From assembly GCF_964340835.1 (NCBI RefSeq), contig NZ_OZ204251.1: a DNA stretch of 64,000 bases, one strand, 5' to 3'. The DNA comes from Bombilactobacillus bombi. Its GTDB lineage: Bacteria; Bacillota; Bacilli; Lactobacillales; Lactobacillaceae. Below, one piece after another: positions 60,886 through 64,000 of the stretch (within the stretch, counting starts at the first letter, position 1; every line of letters begins with the position of its first letter). Position numbers and translations under genes: made by a program. The notes below the pieces were generated by a model, which did not search any database, had not been told where the DNA came from, and was given only the letters and a program-made list of their open reading frames with translations.

Positions 60886-62691
60886 TTATTTGCTAAGTAA
60901 CTTTTCTAATTCATCTAATCTTTGGGCAAAAGTGGCAAAAGCAGCTTCTAAATAATCCGGTTTCGTCATATCTACTCCTGCTTGTTGCATAATTTGAATT
61001 GGATATTCTGAGCTTCCTGTTTGTAAATAATGGAGATACTTGTCACGTGCATGGGGCTTTTGTTGCATAATCTGGGAACTAAGATATGAAGCGGCGGCAA
61101 AACCAGTCGCATATTGATAAACATAATAATTCATATAAAAATGTGGGATCCGTGTCCATTCGAACGCAATTTGCGGATCATTAATCACATCATTACCATA
61201 ATAACGTGCATTTAACTGCTCATAATAACTAGACATATAATCTGCTGTTAAGGCTTTACCTTGAGCATCTGCCTGATGAATAAAATGTTCAAATTGGGCA
61301 AATTGGGTTTGTCGATAAATGGTACCTTTAAAACCATCTAAATAATAATTTAAAACATAGGCGCGAACTTTGGGATCTGTTTGCGTCTGTAATAAATATT
61401 CTGTCAAAATATTTTCATTAGTTGTGGAAGCAATTTCTGCGATAAAAATCGGATAATCACCATACATATAAGGTTGATAGTGACGAGTATACCAGCTATG
61501 CACACTATGTCCGGTTTCATGAACTAATGTATATAAATTGTCCAAATTATCCTGCCAATTTAATAATTCATAGGGTGCAGTATCATAAGAACCACCTGAA
61601 TAAGCTCCTGAAACTTTACCTTGATTCTCTACCACATCAATATCGCGATTATTAAAAATTTCATCGACGTGTTCCAAATAATCTGCACCCAACACGGCTA
61701 AAGCCTGTTTAGCCGTTTGTTTAGCACTACTAAAAGTATAAGTTAAAGGAGGTTGACCAACTAAAGGGGTATACATATCATACATATGCAACTCTGAAAC
61801 ATTCAAAATTTGTTTGCGTAAAGCAACATAACGATGGAGTAAATCTAAGTGTTGATTAACTTCCGTAATCAGAGTGTCGTAAACTGTAGTCGGAATATAA
61901 TTTTGGGACATTGCTTGTTCACGCGCGCTGGAATAATGATGTACTTGTGCTAAATAATTATTCTTTTTAACTTCTCCGGCTAAAGTCGTGGCAAAAGTAT
62001 TTTTAAATTGACCGTACATTTGATACAAAGCCATAAATGCTTTTTGGCGAACACTTTGATCTCCAGACTCTAATAATCGACTGTAAACACCGTCTGATAA
62101 TTGATATTGTTGCCCTTTTTCATCTGTGACCACTGGAAATTTTAAATCTGAATTATCTAACACATTAAAAGTGTTACTAGCGGTCTGCATAACATCACCA
62201 GCCGCTGAAAGTAATGCCTCACTTTGAGCATCTAAAACGTGATTGCGATTAATTGTAATCATATCTAAAAAATGTTGATAGCTCTGCAATTGAAAATCTT
62301 GTTTAAACTTATTTAATTTTTCTGGTGGAATTGCCAGAATTTCTGGCTCTAAAAATGCTACATTGGCATCTACTTGGGCTAATAAGCTATTAACTTGAGT
62401 TTGATAAGCTTGGTAATGATTATTAGCAGTGTCTTGATCACTTTTCATACTTGCATAAACGGCTAATTTTTCTACTTGCCGATATAAAGCTAATACTGCA
62501 TCTATCCCTTTCTTTAGAGCTGACGCTGATTGTGCTAAAGTTCCAGCAATGCTGGTAATTTTCTGGTTAGAATCTATTGCCTGTTGCAAATTGTCTTCAA
62601 ATTCTTGATCATTAATAAAAATTTTAGTTAAATCCCAAGTTAATTCGACTGGAACTTCAGCGCGAGTTGGCAGTTTTTGAATTTTATTCAT
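60886..62691 (-). CDS. pepF: Oligoendopeptidase F
   Basis: An M3-family zinc peptidase of about 601 residues. HETGH lies at residues 391-395 with the third ligand in EIASTTNE about 25 residues on; AYSGGSYDTAPYELLNW precedes the active site. It cleaves 7-17-residue peptides in the cytosol. The start is placed at ATG 62691 (AGGAG 5 nt upstream); ATG 62694 is adjacent and the frame runs further up to 62727 through a terminator. It is monocistronic. Confidence 0.94.
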   Translation of the reverse strand: MNKIQKLPTRAEVPVELTWDLTKIFINDQEFEDNLQQAIDSNQKITSIAGTLAQSASALKKGIDAVLALYRQVEKLAVYASMKSDQDTANNHYQAYQTQVNSLLAQVDANVAFLEPEILAIPPEKLNKFKQDFQLQSYQHFLDMITINRNHVLDAQSEALLSAAGDVMQTASNTFNVLDNSDLKFPVVTDEKGQQYQLSDGVYSRLLESGDQSVRQKAFMALYQMYGQFKNTFATTLAGEVKKNNYLAQVHHYSSAREQAMSQNYIPTTVYDTLITEVNQHLDLLHRYVALRKQILNVSELHMYDMYTPLVGQPPLTYTFSSAKQTAKQALAVLGADYLEHVDEIFNNRDIDVVENQGKVSGAYSGGSYDTAPYELLNWQDNLDNLYTLVHETGHSVHSWYTRHYQPYMYGDYPIFIAEIASTTNENILTEYLLQTQTDPKVRAYVLNYYLDGFKGTIYRQTQFAQFEHFIHQADAQGKALTADYMSSYYEQLNARYYGNDVINDPQIAFEWTRIPHFYMNYYVYQYATGFAAASYLSSQIMQQKPHARDKYLHYLQTGSSEYPIQIMQQAGVDMTKPDYLEAAFATFAQRLDELEKLLSK

Positions 62692-62701
62692 CATATCTCC
62701 T

Positions 62702-62747
62702 AAAAAAACAAGCAATATCAGCATCAATACCTACTGAAATTGCTTGT
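62702..62747 (-). terminator. Terminator of the second Usp gene
   Basis: The stem ACAAGCAAT/ATTGCTTGT (62708-62716 with 62739-62747) is followed on the minus strand by seven T. It ends the Usp transcript just before the pepF ribosome site, so pepF needs its own or readthrough transcription. Confidence 0.85.
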
Positions 62748-62755
62748 CTAAATGA

Positions 62756-63256
62756 TTATTTCTTATTATTTTTTTTATTACTTTTTTTAATAGCTTGATT
62801 ATTTAAATCAGTCCGAACTACAATAACATCTGTTAAAGCATTGCGAGTCACATAAGAGGATACCGAACCAACTAACAAACGCTCTACAGCATTCAAACCA
62901 GTGGAACCCAAAATAATTAAATCGTCATGATAATCTTTTAGAAAATCTAAAGAAATAATCGTTTTAGGATCACCAAAACGAATATGAATTTTGATTTGTT
63001 CTTTAGGTAATCCAGCTTTGATAAGTTCTCCTTGTAGTCCTGATAAATAATCTTGTGTATCTTCTGTAATTTGATAAATAACATCACTTGTTAGCATTCC
63101 ACCGTAAGCACCAACAAATTGCCGCGTATCTAAGACATCTAATACATCTAAAGTTGCATGATTACGAATCGCAATTTGGGTCGCCTTTTTCAAAGCAATT
63201 TCAGCTTCATCTGAACCATCAACTGGAGCTAAGATTCTTTTGTATTCTTGTAACAT
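62756..63256 (-). CDS. Universal stress protein (UspA family)
   Basis: A UspA-fold protein of about 166 residues with ILAPVDGSDEAEIALKKA at the N terminus and the complete nucleotide loop ILGSTGLNAVERLLVGSVSSYV (G-x2-G-x9-G-S pattern), so it is probably an ATP-binding Usp, unlike the product of 53747. The C-terminal lysine and asparagine-rich tail is unusual. ATG 63256 follows AAAGGGTGA by 5 nt; the frame extends to 63274 without a better site. Confidence 0.92.
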   Translation of the reverse strand: MLQEYKRILAPVDGSDEAEIALKKATQIAIRNHATLDVLDVLDTRQFVGAYGGMLTSDVIYQITEDTQDYLSGLQGELIKAGLPKEQIKIHIRFGDPKTIISLDFLKDYHDDLIILGSTGLNAVERLLVGSVSSYVTRNALTDVIVVRTDLNNQAIKKSNKKNNKK

Positions 63257-63397
63257 TGGCTTCACCCTTTCCATATACTATCAGAATACGTCTATTAGCT
63301 AGAAATTTCAATCATTTTAGGCTAAAAACAAATTAGTTATTTTCTGGAAAATATTTGATAGAATGAAGTAAATATCTTAGTAGAGGCAGGAAATTAT

Positions 63398-64000
63398 ATG
63401 AAAAACAATCGTCTTTTAACCTTAGAAGCCGGCAGGAATTTTCGGGAGTTAGGAGGATATCAAACCAAAGATGGAAATACTATTAAGTATCACAAAATCA
63501 TACGCTCAGCTAGTTTAGGACAATTAACTGACCATGATTTAAACTTCTTAACTGATTATGGTCTGAAATATGATATCGATTTCCGTTCGGCTGACGAACA
63601 ACAAAAAGTACCAGATCGAGTACCTGAACATGTTGAATATCTTTTCGATCCTGTATTTGGAGTGGATTTGACGCAAGCATCAAAATTTGATGACCAAGAA
63701 AAGGCCGCAACTCCTGATCACAATATCGAAGGTTTAACGGATATACCTAGTGATGGACATGAAAATATGTGCAATACTTATCGCGAATTAATCCATTTAG
63801 ATAGCGCCAAAAAGGCTTATCGGATTTTCTTCGATAAATTACTAGAAAACAACCAAGCAGACCAAGTGCTACTTTTTCATTGCACAGCCGGTAAGGATCG
63901 CACCGGTATGGGTGCAGTCTTTTTTATGACTGCTTTAGGTGTGGATCGCCAAACTATTCTTAACGATTATTTAATGACTAATGAAGTTACTAAGGATTTT
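63398..64000 (+). CDS. Tyrosine/serine protein phosphatase, cut by window end
   Basis: At least 201 residues are present; the gene runs off the right edge. NFRELGGYQ at the N terminus and the P-loop HCTAGKDRTGMG (nucleophile C162, arginine R168) define the Y_phosphatase3 group of bacterial dual-specificity phosphatases, which in Firmicutes include secreted and cytosolic enzymes acting on phosphoproteins or phosphoinositides. There is no signal peptide, so this one is cytosolic. A GAGGCAGG-like site precedes the ATG by 7 nt. The substrate is unknown. Confidence 0.88.
   Translation, partial: MKNNRLLTLEAGRNFRELGGYQTKDGNTIKYHKIIRSASLGQLTDHDLNFLTDYGLKYDIDFRSADEQQKVPDRVPEHVEYLFDPVFGVDLTQASKFDDQEKAATPDHNIEGLTDIPSDGHENMCNTYRELIHLDSAKKAYRIFFDKLLENNQADQVLLFHCTAGKDRTGMGAVFFMTALGVDRQTILNDYLMTNEVTKDF

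Overview
The window is AT-rich and densely coded. It reads as the chromosome of a low-GC Gram-positive of the Lactobacillaceae. The evidence is strong AGGAGG ribosome sites, frequent TTG starts, a D-aspartate ligase for the Lys-D-Asp cell-wall bridge, PepO and PepF peptidases, a pyruvate oxidase, an araBAD/araE/araR locus, a WxL surface protein and cre-like sites. A bee- or plant-associated genus such as Bombilactobacillus would fit, but that is a guess. No rRNA, tRNA, CRISPR array, insertion sequence or prophage was seen.

Layout. 1-2.4 kb: aminotransferase plus D-2-hydroxyacid dehydrogenase operon. 2.4-6.2 kb: a MerR regulator divergent from four NAD(P)-linked oxidoreductases, with a 19-bp-spacer MerR-type promoter. 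6.2-10.8 kb: a 1434-residue secreted beta-helix protein with a WxL end, and a tiny HTH protein. 11.3-13.7 kb: a carboxymuconolactone decarboxylase-like protein, a LysR regulator and a flavodoxin. 13.9-15.2 kb: a two-gene DUF1828/DUF6978-like module of unknown role. 15.4-18.2 kb: a metal ABC importer and a Fur-family regulator sharing a Zur-like box. 18.3-23.5 kb: galM and a lantibiotic-protection-type ABC transporter with its two-component system. 23.6-26.5 kb: a MalY/PatB lyase, an MFS carrier and a small unknown protein. 26.6-31.8 kb: pyruvate oxidase, menI/menB/menE and a DUF308 membrane protein.

31.8-41.5 kb is the most unusual part: a LacI-controlled cluster on the minus strand. It encodes two YhcH/YiaL-family proteins, an organic-acid-type MFS carrier, an amidohydrolase broken by one in-frame TGA, a D-2-hydroxyacid dehydrogenase, an unrecognised cytosolic beta-propeller-like protein, an L-xylulokinase-like FGGY kinase, an L-xylulose-5-P 3-epimerase and an L-ribulose-5-P 4-epimerase. 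It resembles the E. coli yia-sgb/ula routes but lacks the UlaD/SgbH decarboxylase, so it may be a variant sugar-acid or ascorbate-derivative pathway draining into D-xylulose-5-P. 41.8-48.3 kb is the arabinose operon. Its araD copy encodes exactly the same protein as the 4-epimerase of the sugar-acid cluster, and the two gene copies differ at only nine silent sites.

48.4-51.1 kb holds a cellobiose-type PTS EIIC and a 6-phospho-beta-glucosidase. The rest carries PepO, a universal stress protein with a D-aspartate ligase that lacks a normal start codon, a metallophosphoesterase, a GNAT acetyltransferase, an unknown 165-residue protein, a NUDIX-like remnant, a UvrA paralogue, PepF, a second stress protein, and a tyrosine phosphatase cut by the window end.

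The two pentose routes (arabinose and the sugar-acid cluster) meet at L-ribulose-5-P and D-xylulose-5-P. They probably feed a phosphoketolase outside the window, and pyruvate oxidase would add acetyl-phosphate when oxygen is present.
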